Source: Dysgonomonas sp. 25 (lineage in GTDB: Bacteria > Bacteroidota > Bacteroidia > Bacteroidales > Dysgonomonadaceae). Taken from it: a DNA stretch of 64,000 bases. The translations under genes were made by a program, and so were the position numbers. Below the pieces are notes generated by a model. The model was given only the letters and a program-made list of their open reading frames with translations, ran no database searches and was not told where the DNA came from. Positions 21,924 through 29,456 of this stretch are shown here, piece by piece. The stretch is taken from assembly GCF_010501075.1 (NCBI RefSeq), contig NZ_QVMN01000004.1, positions 1 to 64,000 of the forward strand, in the 5' to 3' direction. The stretch's first letter is position 1; every line of letters begins with the position of its first letter.

Positions 21924-23435
21924 ATGAAAGATAAAATTACTAATAGTCTCATGTTATCAATAATTGGGGTAATATGCTTTTTCTCATCCTGTTCTGATGA
22001 TTATTCAAATGACTATTATAAAGACAATAATACCTATAATGACGAACCATATCGTCCATCCATTCATTTTACACCAGAAAAATATTGGATGAACGATCCC
22101 AACGGAATGGTTTATTTGGATGGTGAATATCATCTCTTTTATCAATATAATCCATATCGCTCTTTTTGGGGAAATTTGAGTTGGGGACATGCTGTCAGTA
22201 AAAATCTTATCAACTGGGAGCATCTGCCAACAGCTCTTTTCCCTGATAAATCAGGGGATATATTCTCCGGTTCTGCGGTTATTGATAAAAATAATACTGC
22301 GGGTTTTGGAGAAAATGCGATGATTGCTATTTACACCTCTTCCGGGGCCAGACAAAATCAATCTCTTGCCTATAGTCTTGATAAAGGAAGGACTTTCACA
22401 AAATATGAAGCTAATCCTGTACTTACTGACGAAAATATCATAGATTTCCGTGATCCGAAAGTCTTCTGGCATAAAGAGACAAATAAATGGGTTATGTCAT
22501 TGGCTACTTCACAGACTATAACATTCTATGGTTCAAAGAACTTGAAAGAATGGGAAAAACTGAGTGAATTCGGAGATGGTATTGGTGGGCATGGAGGGGT
22601 CTGGGAATGCCCAGACTTGTTCCCATTGACTTATAACGGGCAAACAAAATGGGTGTTGTTAGTAAGCATAAATCCCGGAGCACCGAATGGAGGTTCAGGT
22701 ACGCAATATTTTATTGGAGACTTTAATGGAACTACATTTAAAGCAGATAATATGTCCTATCCGCTTTGGCTGGATTACGGCAAAGACAACTATGCAGGTG
22801 TTACATGGAATAATATTCCAGAAAGTGATGGCAGACGCATATTCATAGGATGGATGAGTAATTGGCAATATGCCGAGGCTGTACCAACAATGACATGGCG
22901 AAACGGGGCAACATTACCCCGAACTCTAACATTAAAATCTCATCCGGATGGTTATCCTGTACTAACGTCTGAGGTTGTGAGTGAATTAGATGAAATAAGT
23001 GAAGAATGGGTTCCCTTATCAAATTCTGAAGAGGCGTATCATTTAGATGTTGATAATAAAGCATATCAACTAGAGATTAATATGGCCATTCCTGCTTCAA
23101 ATACTACTATCCTTAAACTTTCAAATGATGCAAAGGAAGAGTTTGTTATAACAATAGATAGAGATGCGACTGAATTCAGGACAGATAGAACGAAATCGGG
23201 TAAAGTAAATTTTTCCAGCAATTTTCCAAGTATTAATACAGCTCCACTTTATGTTAATTCTGAAAATATTACATTGACATTAATTGTCGACAATAATTCT
23301 ATTGAAGCGTTTATAAATGGAGGTATAGTTCAACAAACAAATCTAATATTTCCACAAAAGCTTTATAATGCCATCAATATATCAGGAACAACATCACATT
23401 CTTTAAAAATTAAGAAGTTTAATTCTATTTATTAA
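21924..23435 (+). CDS. GH32 fructanase lipoprotein, probably surface endo-levanase-like
   Basis: Lipoprotein of 503 residues (lipobox ICFFSSCSDD) made of a GH32 propeller and beta-sandwich without an extra N-terminal domain. The nucleophile is Asp58 (YWMNDPNGM), FRDPKVFW holds the transition-state stabiliser, and the acid/base is Glu228 (WECPDLF). It has the same length and position as the B. thetaiotaomicron endo-levanase BT1760, so it probably cuts long fructan at the cell surface before SusCD import. Levan versus inulin cannot be decided by eye. It is a paralogue of the GH32 at 13187. Confidence 0.9.
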   Translation: MKDKITNSLMLSIIGVICFFSSCSDDYSNDYYKDNNTYNDEPYRPSIHFTPEKYWMNDPNGMVYLDGEYHLFYQYNPYRSFWGNLSWGHAVSKNLINWEHLPTALFPDKSGDIFSGSAVIDKNNTAGFGENAMIAIYTSSGARQNQSLAYSLDKGRTFTKYEANPVLTDENIIDFRDPKVFWHKETNKWVMSLATSQTITFYGSKNLKEWEKLSEFGDGIGGHGGVWECPDLFPLTYNGQTKWVLLVSINPGAPNGGSGTQYFIGDFNGTTFKADNMSYPLWLDYGKDNYAGVTWNNIPESDGRRIFIGWMSNWQYAEAVPTMTWRNGATLPRTLTLKSHPDGYPVLTSEVVSELDEISEEWVPLSNSEEAYHLDVDNKAYQLEINMAIPASNTTILKLSNDAKEEFVITIDRDATEFRTDRTKSGKVNFSSNFPSINTAPLYVNSENITLTLIVDNNSIEAFINGGIVQQTNLIFPQKLYNAINISGTTSHSLKIKKFNSIY

Positions 23436-23539
23436 GCTCAGTTATCAAACAATTAAGACAGAACTACAATAGTTTTGATACTCTATATAAAATGGAGCTC
23501 TTTCACTCTTTGATATCTAATTATTGAATATAAGTTCAA

Positions 23540-23563
23540 GGCAGTTGTAATATTACAACTGCC
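23540..23563 (+). terminator. Hairpin at the end of the fructan locus
   Basis: Perfect 11-bp stem GGCAGTTGTAA / TTACAACTGCC, 105 nt past the last GH32 stop and just before the RteC-like remnant. There is no long T run, so termination strength is uncertain. Confidence 0.6.
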
Positions 23564-23590
23564 TATTTACTAATATAAATATTCAAGATT

Positions 23591-24227
23591 ATGAAACAAT
23601 TAATGAATTCGAGATTATTTCTACTATTAACGAAAGCCTCAAAAGAGAAAGATGTATTAACGGAGTTAACAAAAGCCTATGACGAATTTGCACTAAAGTT
23701 ATTAGACAAACTACAGATTGAATCAAACATCGCAAAGCTGTATTATCACCTTGGCTTTGTACGTTTGGAACTTGTCGGAATACGAGACGGGTTATCCGAT
23801 AAGGAGGAAAAAAAATGCCTTAAAATATACAATCAAGGCAATCTCTCTTATTGATATAGAACTGAGGATTTTGCAATGGCAATTACAGAATAATAGCAAT
23901 AAAGGAAATCAAAAAGAAAAAAAATCAGAACAAGACCTTCATTGGACCGGAACGGCTGCCGATTTGGTAGAATTTGCATATGGTGCTCTGGAAACTAAGA
24001 AATTTGAGAATGGGGAAATAGATATTAATCTATTGATTGAAATCCTCTGTCAACTATTCTCTTTTGAAGTAAAAGATTGTTACGATACTTTCCGTGCTAT
24101 TCGACGAAGAGTCGGAAGCCGTACTCTCTTTCTTGATGAAATGATTGAAAAGTTAAACGAAAGAATGGATAATATGGATAACGGTATTTTTAAGAAAAAG
24201 AAGATCCGAAGAAAAATAAATGATTGA
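23591..24227 (+). pseudogene. RteC-like regulator, frameshifted at an A8 tract
   Basis: Two overlapping frames make one protein: residues to about 78 are in the first frame (MKQLMNSRLFLLL..), and the rest continues in the +1 frame as LKYTIKAISLIDIELRIL. The switch coincides with eight A at about 23809-23816. The C-terminal half (LHWTGTAADLVEFAYG.. to SRTLFLDEMIEKLNERMD) matches the pattern of RteC, which controls excision and transfer genes of CTnDOT-like elements. It is shorter at the N-terminus than RteC. A sequencing error, phase-variable tract or true decay are all possible. Confidence 0.7.
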
Positions 24228-24340
24228 TACGTTAATATGACTGAACTTTAAACTGCATATTCTTCATTTTCTCTATGAATAGAAAACTGGTAATTTTTGA
24301 ATTTACAAACGAGAAAATAGGAAATACCATTCATGCTTAT

Positions 24341-24414
24341 AAAGTGTGGATTATTTTTCCTGTTTGTAAAGGTATACCAGTGCCTCTGTTCCGGGAAAAA
24401 TGACTCCACACTTT
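24341..24414. repeat. Long imperfect inverted repeat near the right end of element 1
   Basis: The 20-nt arm 24341-24360 (AAAGTGTGGA..TTTTTCC) pairs with 24394-24414 (GGAAAAA..TCCACACTTT) with one 1-nt bulge and one mismatch. An outer AAATAGG/CCTATTT pair extends it. There is no open frame in 24228-24690. It could be a recombination accessory site or a terminator-like structure; I cannot decide which. Confidence 0.6.
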
Positions 24415-24608
24415 TTCCTATTTGCCCATTCTACAAAGAATTCCTTTAATCTGCACTTTAAATCATACTTTATAAAATATCTCACTTCGTATGAGATAGA
24501 AATAAGACTTCACAATTGGATATCTCACCCTTATTTTATATATTTGAATCACATAAAAGAATGAGGTCAACTTCAAGCCAAAAGTGGTATTTAAGAGACA
24601 TTCGAATA

Positions 24609-24629
24609 CATTACTAAACCATTACTATT
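24609..24629 (+). promoter_or_regulatory. Arm-type site candidate, right end of element 1
   Basis: Contains TTACTAAACCATTAC-TATT, matching the motif at 5843-5863 near the left end except for a single C/A change and a 1-nt indel. It lies 64 nt inside the right attachment repeat and is followed by the inverted partner TAGAGTAATG. Confidence 0.45.
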
Positions 24630-24692
24630 GAAATAGAGTAATGTTATAAACAGTTGAAATAATAACATTTAGAAAATATAAAGTGGAACCAG

Positions 24693-24705
24693 GTGGGACC
24701 ACAAA
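24693..24705 (+). repeat. Attachment-site repeat, copy 2 (junction of elements 1 and 2)
   Basis: GTGGGACCACAAA is identical to copy 1 over 13 bases. With the bases before it, CAGGTGGGACCAC (24690-24702) is identical over 13 bases to copy 3 at 39836-39848. It is therefore the shared boundary of both elements. The rest of the tRNA is not duplicated here. Confidence 0.75.
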
Positions 24706-24714
24706 TAAGTATCG

Positions 24715-24755
24715 AAAACCCTTGTAAGACAAGATCTTGCGAGGGTTTTTCTTTT
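24715..24755 (+). terminator. Terminator just inside element 2
   Basis: AAAACCCTTG (24715-24724) pairs with CGAGGGTTTT (24740-24749), enclosing the palindrome CAAGATCTTG and followed by a T-rich run. As at the other two att copies, a terminator follows the attachment core within about 50 nt. Confidence 0.75.
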
Positions 24756-24767
24756 TTAGTGACCACG

Positions 24768-24782
24768 TCCGTGCCCTTTTTT
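24768..24782 (+). repeat. End repeat of element 2, left copy
   Basis: TCCGTGCCCTTTTTT lies 65 nt inside the left boundary. TCCAGTGCCCTTTTT occurs at 39708-39722 near the right boundary. This is a possible recombinase arm site. The rest of 24783-25196 holds no gene I can support. Confidence 0.4.
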
Positions 24783-25196
24783 GAAATCTCCAAATATTCG
24801 CATTATGTGCTGTAATATAGCTTTTTACAGACTAAAATACTCTAATATCCTTTCTTTTCGAATAAGTTAGGCAGTTTGGCTTATGTTGGTAATGAAGCAT
24901 TAATTTGGGGGCTCTCTCGGAGACCGCAGTGCCCAAAAGAGTGGAATGTAGTTCCCTTTCCTCTTTCCTTCCCCCTCCCTTCAAAACCATGCATGAATAT
25001 CCTCACACATACAAGCAGGTCACGTTTTCGGGCTCTTTGTTTGTTTACTTTTAAGAGCTTGATTGTTAACAAGGAGTTTCAATAGCTGGTTAAGGTCTAT
25101 ATCGAGATATAACTGCAAGCTGAACTAACTCTGTCCTATCAAGTTAGGTTCTGGTATTCAATCAGGCAACTGATGCTGATAAATATTGAAAAAGAC

Positions 25197-26204
25197 ATGA
25201 AATCAGCTACTCCTCTTACATTTGATACTGTTCGGTTAGTTACTAAGACAAAATACCTCTCTAACCCCAATAAAGACCTTTTTAAGCATGATGTTGATAC
25301 TACAACGGGCGAGCTCATTTCTGTTGAATATCAGCCTCACAAACATGCAGACATTACACCCTTTGAGTTGTACATAAGAGCCAATTATCGCTCTAATCGA
25401 ATGACCATAGAATTTTCATCTAAACTGCTTCTTAATGATTACGCTTTACTAATCTCCTCAGAAACATTTCGAAAATGCCTATCCAATATTGAAAGGCTTG
25501 GTATCTGCCTGTTAGAAATTGATGCCATAATAAATGATTGCTATTTCAATAAGATTTACATAACCAAAGATGTTAATTTAGAATTGACTACTGATATTTT
25601 AAACAGACTAAATCAATGTACAGGCGATTATCGCAGATATAAGTGGTATCGCTATCAAGATGCGATCCTTTTTACAAGAGATGTCAAAGCGGAAGATTGT
25701 AGGGAGTCTATCAGCATTTATAATAAGGAAGTGGAAATCAATCTTTCCCGAAACAAGCCATTCCTTAATAAAATAGGCAATGCAGCGTCCATACTTGATT
25801 ATTTCCAAGGTAAGACTCGTTTTGAAGTGAAGCTGGAAAATAAGCGCAAAATCCAAAAGGAATTAGGCATTGAGAATACTGATTATTATTCCGTAATGAG
25901 TGCCTCTAAAAATATGATCCTTACCCAATTTGATAAAATATTCACTTCCAGCATTCCTCAATCCGATACCATGCAGATAAACAACATAGTTGATTATGGT
26001 CTATGGTGCATTATCCGTTATCACAACTTCGATTTGAAGAGCATTGAACAGGAAATTAAAGACATGAAGCTTTATGAAGAGAAAACAAAGGGCGCAATGG
26101 GCAAGCAAATGAAAAAAATACGGGCAATGATGCAGGCGTACCTTAATCAGAATCATGATGCGGACACAGTTATTGAGGGGATAAGAAAGATGCTAAAAGA
26201 TTAA
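25197..26204 (+). CDS. Replication-initiation-like protein
   Basis: Protein of 335 residues without signal or membrane segments. Its order of blocks (FELYIRANYRSNRMTIEFSS early, YRRYKWYRYQDAILFTRD in the middle, YFQGKTRFEVKLENKRKIQK later) resembles replication initiators of small phages, plasmids and integrative elements of the filamentous-phage gene II type. I did not identify the catalytic tyrosine with certainty. An in-frame ATG at 25173 exists; 25197 was preferred because AAAAGAC precedes it closely. It is the first gene of element 2, and palindromes at 26221 and 26360 follow it. Confidence 0.6.
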   Translation: MKSATPLTFDTVRLVTKTKYLSNPNKDLFKHDVDTTTGELISVEYQPHKHADITPFELYIRANYRSNRMTIEFSSKLLLNDYALLISSETFRKCLSNIERLGICLLEIDAIINDCYFNKIYITKDVNLELTTDILNRLNQCTGDYRRYKWYRYQDAILFTRDVKAEDCRESISIYNKEVEINLSRNKPFLNKIGNAASILDYFQGKTRFEVKLENKRKIQKELGIENTDYYSVMSASKNMILTQFDKIFTSSIPQSDTMQINNIVDYGLWCIIRYHNFDLKSIEQEIKDMKLYEEKTKGAMGKQMKKIRAMMQAYLNQNHDADTVIEGIRKMLKD

Positions 26205-26220
26205 GCTCTCTTGTTAAATC

Positions 26221-26233
26221 TGACGCCCTGTCA
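26221..26233. promoter_or_regulatory. Palindrome TGACGnnnCGTCA, copy 1
   Basis: TGACGCCCTGTCA, one mismatch from the perfect palindrome, lies 17 bp after the Rep-like gene, in the gap between two convergent genes. It cannot be a promoter operator for either of them. Confidence 0.4.
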
Positions 26234-26359
26234 TGTCCTTAATTTGACAATTAACCTCTTATATTCAAATTATTTGCCAGCAATCGAAACTGATACCTGA
26301 CTCATACAAGAGAATGTTTGTTAACTTATTTTCCTTAATAGTGCTGACTGACAGATTAT

Positions 26360-26372
26360 TGACAAAGCGTCA
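26360..26372. promoter_or_regulatory. Palindrome TGACGnnnCGTCA, copy 2
   Basis: TGACAAAGCGTCA, one mismatch from perfect, lies in the same convergent gap, 127 bp after copy 1. An AT-rich stretch separates the two, as in a small replication origin. Confidence 0.4.
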
Positions 26373-26446
26373 TGCCCTTTCCAAATGGAGTAATGCTTGA
26401 AAATAATTGGGTATGAGTAAGAAGCAAAACAAATCGCCTCCTGTGG

Positions 26447-26683
26447 TTAAGGATTCTCGGGAATTGTTGGGGGGAAGAAATCAGCAATGGAACATTCAAA
26501 CTCCTTTGCTATTTGATAAATCTGATAAACGCTGTACTTGGTTTCATAGTTCGGACTTTCAACCTGACCGATAAATCCGACAGAGCAATGCAAAAACTCG
26601 GTCATCCCTCGTTGAGAGAAGCCTTTTTCTTTCCGCATTTCCCGAATCCTATTAATTACGAACTTATCAATATCGGTTTTCAT
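26447..26683 (-). CDS. XRE-family HTH regulator
   Basis: DNA-binding protein of 78 residues. The HTH reads RIREMRKEKGFSQRGMTEFL followed by SVGFIGQVE, the standard Cro/C1 fold. The longer frame to 26800 would add an N-terminus with no family match, so the start MKTDIDKF at 26683 was chosen. It is divergent from the exported-protein genes at 26778 and 27246. The palindrome CTTAG-N5-CTAAG in between is its likely operator. Confidence 0.75.
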   Translation of the reverse strand: MKTDIDKFVINRIREMRKEKGFSQRGMTEFLHCSVGFIGQVESPNYETKYSVYQIYQIAKEFECSIADFFPPTIPENP

Positions 26684-26724
26684 AAAACAACCTGTAAATA
26701 CATGATAAATTAACAAAAAGGTTT

Positions 26725-26749
26725 TATATTTGCGCTTAGTTATACTAAG
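26725..26749 (+). promoter_or_regulatory. Promoter with overlapping palindromic operator
   Basis: TATATTTG at 26725-26732 fits the Bacteroidetes -7 box. CTTAG-TTATA-CTAAG follows at 26735-26749, at the expected transcription start of the exported-protein gene. An XRE protein bound there would block transcription. Confidence 0.5.
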
Positions 26750-26777
26750 TATCATTTGAGTTAAGGCATCTGAAAAC

Positions 26778-27215
26778 ATGAAGAAATTATTATTAATCAC
26801 ATTATTAGCAACTGCTTCATTTTCCGTATGGGGGCAGACATTCGATGTATTGGAAGCAATGCGTTTGCAGGAAAAGGACGGCAGTTATTCCTACTTCGAT
26901 TTTGACAACTTTATCAAACAAGGGGATGAACTCTTTATGGACATGAGCTATGAGAATGAAGAGAAAGACGATTGGGACGACTATAGCGTGCAAGTAAAAG
27001 GAAAATCAATCCTTGTCGTTGGGCTGACATCGGATAAGGCGGAATTGTCAGTTACTCCTATTATCTCCATGCTGATAAAGGATAACAATTTGATCGTGCA
27101 TCGGATGATTAATGGCGATTATCTGCTGGTAACAACCTACTTGATACAGTATTTAAAAAATAAGAAAGCCTTGATAGGCAAGTATAAAACTCATAAAATA
27201 ATCAGTACATATTAA
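26778..27215 (+). CDS. Exported protein of unknown function
   Basis: 145 residues with a signal peptide MKKLLLITLLATASFSVWGQ and no lipobox. The mature part begins with an acidic stretch (YENEEKDDWDDYSVQV) and is otherwise alpha/beta-like, with no motif I recognise. It lies 30 bp before a lipoprotein gene and probably forms an operon with it, under the promoter and palindrome at 26725. Carriage on an integrated element next to an XRE regulator suggests an accessory surface or periplasmic role. Confidence 0.6.
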   Translation: MKKLLLITLLATASFSVWGQTFDVLEAMRLQEKDGSYSYFDFDNFIKQGDELFMDMSYENEEKDDWDDYSVQVKGKSILVVGLTSDKAELSVTPIISMLIKDNNLIVHRMINGDYLLVTTYLIQYLKNKKALIGKYKTHKIISTY

Positions 27216-27245
27216 CCATTTAAACAAATTAAAAACAAAAGTATT

Positions 27246-28064
27246 ATGAAGCTAAAAACATTGTTCGCAATTGCAATTATTGCGATATTGGCATTCTCCT
27301 CTTGCTCTGGAAACAAGAAAGATAAAGTAGAAGAACAACCTAAAGAACTGACACCTTATGATACCACTGTAAAAGGATATTTGTCTAAAGTCTTTCAGGT
27401 TAAGGAAGGGAGCTACAAATTGGAAATACCTAAAGAAACATTCAGGAAGGTATTTATTCAAGTGAAGATTGTATCCATAGAAAAAGGGGATACTGACGAT
27501 TATAGTTTCGAAAGCCAACATCGTGGACCACTTTATTTGAGTGTGTGCAATAAAGATGGTCAACCTATTGCAAACTATTCCAATATTCCATGTGAATACC
27601 AAATGGGCACCTTATTGAAAGGAATGGCTGAAAATGTTGGCGAGGAGAACTGGATTTTGTTCGAAGAATATAATGATTACGAAATGCCAAAAGATGCAGC
27701 AACATTCATTATAACTAGTAAAAAAATCGAAAGACCAAGGGGAACATCATCATCTTCAAATACTGAATCAGACAATGACTTCGAGAAAGAGGAAAAGTCT
27801 TCCTCAACTTCAAACAGTAAAGACTGGGATAAAATATTGGATGACTATGAAGCTTATATAGATAAAAGCATAAAACTATATAAGAAGTTAGAAGATAACG
27901 ATATGAGTGCCGTTGCTGAGTATGCTGATTTGATGGGAAAAGCTGAGGATCTACAAAAAAGTCTTGATGAAGCGGATAGAAATGATGATTTATCTGCCAA
28001 ACAACTTGGTCGTATGCTAAAGATACAAACTAAGATGATGGAGGCAGCAAAAGATATGAAATAA
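27246..28064 (+). CDS. Lipoprotein of unknown function with C-terminal coiled coil
   Basis: 272 residues. The lipobox LAFSSCSG ends the signal peptide. Residues about 45-165 look like a beta-rich domain. A low-complexity Ser/Glu/Lys linker (about 165-192) follows, then a helical, charged C-terminus (about 195-272) that could form a coiled coil. No enzymatic motif is visible. It is the second gene of the pair with the exported protein at 26778. Confidence 0.65.
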   Translation: MKLKTLFAIAIIAILAFSSCSGNKKDKVEEQPKELTPYDTTVKGYLSKVFQVKEGSYKLEIPKETFRKVFIQVKIVSIEKGDTDDYSFESQHRGPLYLSVCNKDGQPIANYSNIPCEYQMGTLLKGMAENVGEENWILFEEYNDYEMPKDAATFIITSKKIERPRGTSSSSNTESDNDFEKEEKSSSTSNSKDWDKILDDYEAYIDKSIKLYKKLEDNDMSAVAEYADLMGKAEDLQKSLDEADRNDDLSAKQLGRMLKIQTKMMEAAKDMK

Positions 28065-28088
28065 GTTAATTAAGCCGTCAATACAAAG

Positions 28089-28123
28089 ACCGTTACGGAG
28101 ATAATCTGTAACGGTTATTTTTT
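28089..28123 (+). terminator. Terminator after the lipoprotein gene
   Basis: Stem ACCGTTAC / GTAACGGT followed by TATTTTTTTG, 25 nt past the lipoprotein stop. Confidence 0.85.
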
Positions 28124-28155
28124 TGCCAAATTTTTAACAATAAACAGAGAATCAC

Positions 28156-28494
28156 ATGGAAACGAAGAAATATTTTAAACTAAAAATACTCGATAGCAGT
28201 ACAGGAGAATCAATTATCATAACACTGGACTACACCTATCTGACAACCATCGGAATACAAAAAGCACTACCTCTCTGCATGAAGATAGTAACCAATGGAG
28301 ACAGCCAGCTAATCTTCATCGGCGACAAGAACAGCAAGTTGGAACTGGAAACCCTATACAATTTTGCTTCCCTTATCCAGTCCATGCTGTCGGATTCACT
28401 CACTTGGGACATCATAGATGAAATTCTGCCAGAAGATAAGCATTTGGAAGACCTCAATGCTTATCTGATATTAAACACAGATAAACAAGGTTAA
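28156..28494 (+). CDS. Small cytoplasmic protein of unknown function
   Basis: 112 residues without signal or membrane segment; mixed beta and helical composition, acidic C-terminus (ILPEDKHLEDLNAY). No family is recognised. The gene is preceded by AGAGAATC at ribosome-binding distance and followed after 43 bp by the DUF4406-like gene, so the two may be co-transcribed. Confidence 0.5.
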   Translation: METKKYFKLKILDSSTGESIIITLDYTYLTTIGIQKALPLCMKIVTNGDSQLIFIGDKNSKLELETLYNFASLIQSMLSDSLTWDIIDEILPEDKHLEDLNAYLILNTDKQG

Positions 28495-28537
28495 ATGATA
28501 GATAATTTAAAGCATTAATCATTAGAATAGATTGAAA

Positions 28538-28879
28538 ATGAGAAAATTAAAGATTACTAAAGGTCGCCCTGCGAATGGTCAATTGGTTTACATCTCGGGA
28601 CAGATAACAGGATTGGAGTTGAAAGAAGCTAAAGCCAATTTCGATAAAGCGGAAGCCTTGTTGGTGGAGAAAGGTTTCACGCCACTGAACCCGATGAAAA
28701 TTAACCCTCCTATGTCAGCAAAGAATTGGAAAGAATACATGCGAGACGACATTGTTCAGTTGTTTAAGTGTGATGCCATCTACTTGCTGGATAACTGGCA
28801 AGATTCTAAGGGAGCCAGAATTGAGCGCTTCATCGCCCAGGAACTGGGGCTGATGACATTAACCGAAAATGATCTGTAA
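28538..28879 (+). CDS. DUF4406-like (nucleoside 2-deoxyribosyltransferase-like) protein
   Basis: 113 residues. The pattern VYISGQITG near the start, AEALLVEKGFTPLNPM in the middle and CDAIYLLDNWQDSKGARIE near the end is that of DUF4406, a Rossmann-like relative of nucleoside deoxyribosyltransferases often found on phages and mobile elements. The substrate is unknown. The ATG at 28538 was chosen over an in-frame TTG six bases earlier. Confidence 0.75.
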   Translation: MRKLKITKGRPANGQLVYISGQITGLELKEAKANFDKAEALLVEKGFTPLNPMKINPPMSAKNWKEYMRDDIVQLFKCDAIYLLDNWQDSKGARIERFIAQELGLMTLTENDL

Positions 28880-29004
28880 CTCAAATACAGCATAGGCAGG
28901 TTATCATCACGACTACCTGCCTGCCTACATGAAAAACTTAAAAGTATTCGAAAATGATAGAATCAAAATCGTCCTCTTATAGTATTTATCAAGCACACAC
29001 AATC

Positions 29005-29017
29005 TGACGATGCGTCA
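29005..29017. promoter_or_regulatory. Palindrome TGACGnnnCGTCA, copy 3 (perfect)
   Basis: TGACGATGCGTCA is a perfect 5-3-5 palindrome about 120 bp upstream of the HU gene. Partial copies follow at 29037 (TGACG) and 29058-29070 (TGACGATCTGTCT), giving a cluster in the leader region of HU-ardA. Confidence 0.5.
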
Positions 29018-29135
29018 TAGTCTGACAACAAGGCTATGACGCTTCAATGTAAAGATATGACGATCTGTCTAATTGAAATTCAACGGAATAACTCTTGAAA
29101 ATAGTTACTGAATATTAACTAAATATCAATTGATT

Positions 29136-29456
29136 ATGAATAAGAAAGAGCTAGTAGATGCAGTATCTGAAATGACAGGGTTCAGCAAAATAGACATTAA
29201 GAAAACACTGGAAGCCATTACTGAAGCCATCAGTGCCGAAATGCAGAAAAATGAAAAGGTAATCATTTTAGGTTTTGGTACATTCTCCGTGAAAGACAAA
29301 GCTGCCCGTATGAGCATCCATCCGCAGACTATGCAAGCCTTGGAGCTGCCAGCTAAGAAAGTAGTTCGCTTCAAGCCGAGCCAATATCTAAACAATCTCT
29401 TAGTCCAAAAGAAGAAGCGAGGTCGTCCAAGAATAGAGAAAGGAGCAGAACAATGA
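29136..29456 (+). CDS. HU/IHF-family DNA-bending protein with AT-hook-like tail
   Basis: 106 residues. The HU fold runs from MNKKELVDAVSEM, through the hinge VIILGFGTFSVKDKAARMS, to the DNA-binding arm. The C-terminus adds a basic extension ending KKKRGRPRIEK, an AT-hook-like RGRP motif absent from standard 90-residue HU. It probably shapes nucleoprotein complexes for recombination or replication of the element. The start at 29136 (ATG) is preferred over TTG at 29130. Its stop overlaps the ArdA start. Confidence 0.85.
   Translation: MNKKELVDAVSEMTGFSKIDIKKTLEAITEAISAEMQKNEKVIILGFGTFSVKDKAARMSIHPQTMQALELPAKKVVRFKPSQYLNNLLVQKKKRGRPRIEKGAEQ

Larger units (their letters stand above)
5698..24705. 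mobile_element. Integrated element 1: tRNA-inserted island carrying a fructan utilization locus
   Basis: Bounded by 13-bp direct repeats GTGGGACCACAAA at 5698-5710 (tRNA 3' end) and 24693-24705. A tyrosine recombinase lies next to the tRNA. A truncated mobilization gene behind oriT-like hairpins and an RteC-like remnant lie at the two inner edges, and the space between them is filled by a fructan locus. Related arm-like motifs occur near both ends. No intact relaxase or transfer gene remains, so the element is probably a stranded derivative of a mobilizable or conjugative element, or depends on a helper. Confidence 0.75.

Noticed and set aside
24876-25085. 69-codon frame at the left of element 2
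   Set aside because: Basic, Ser/Pro-rich composition with no family pattern and an equally long open frame on the other strand; no ribosome-binding site was apparent.
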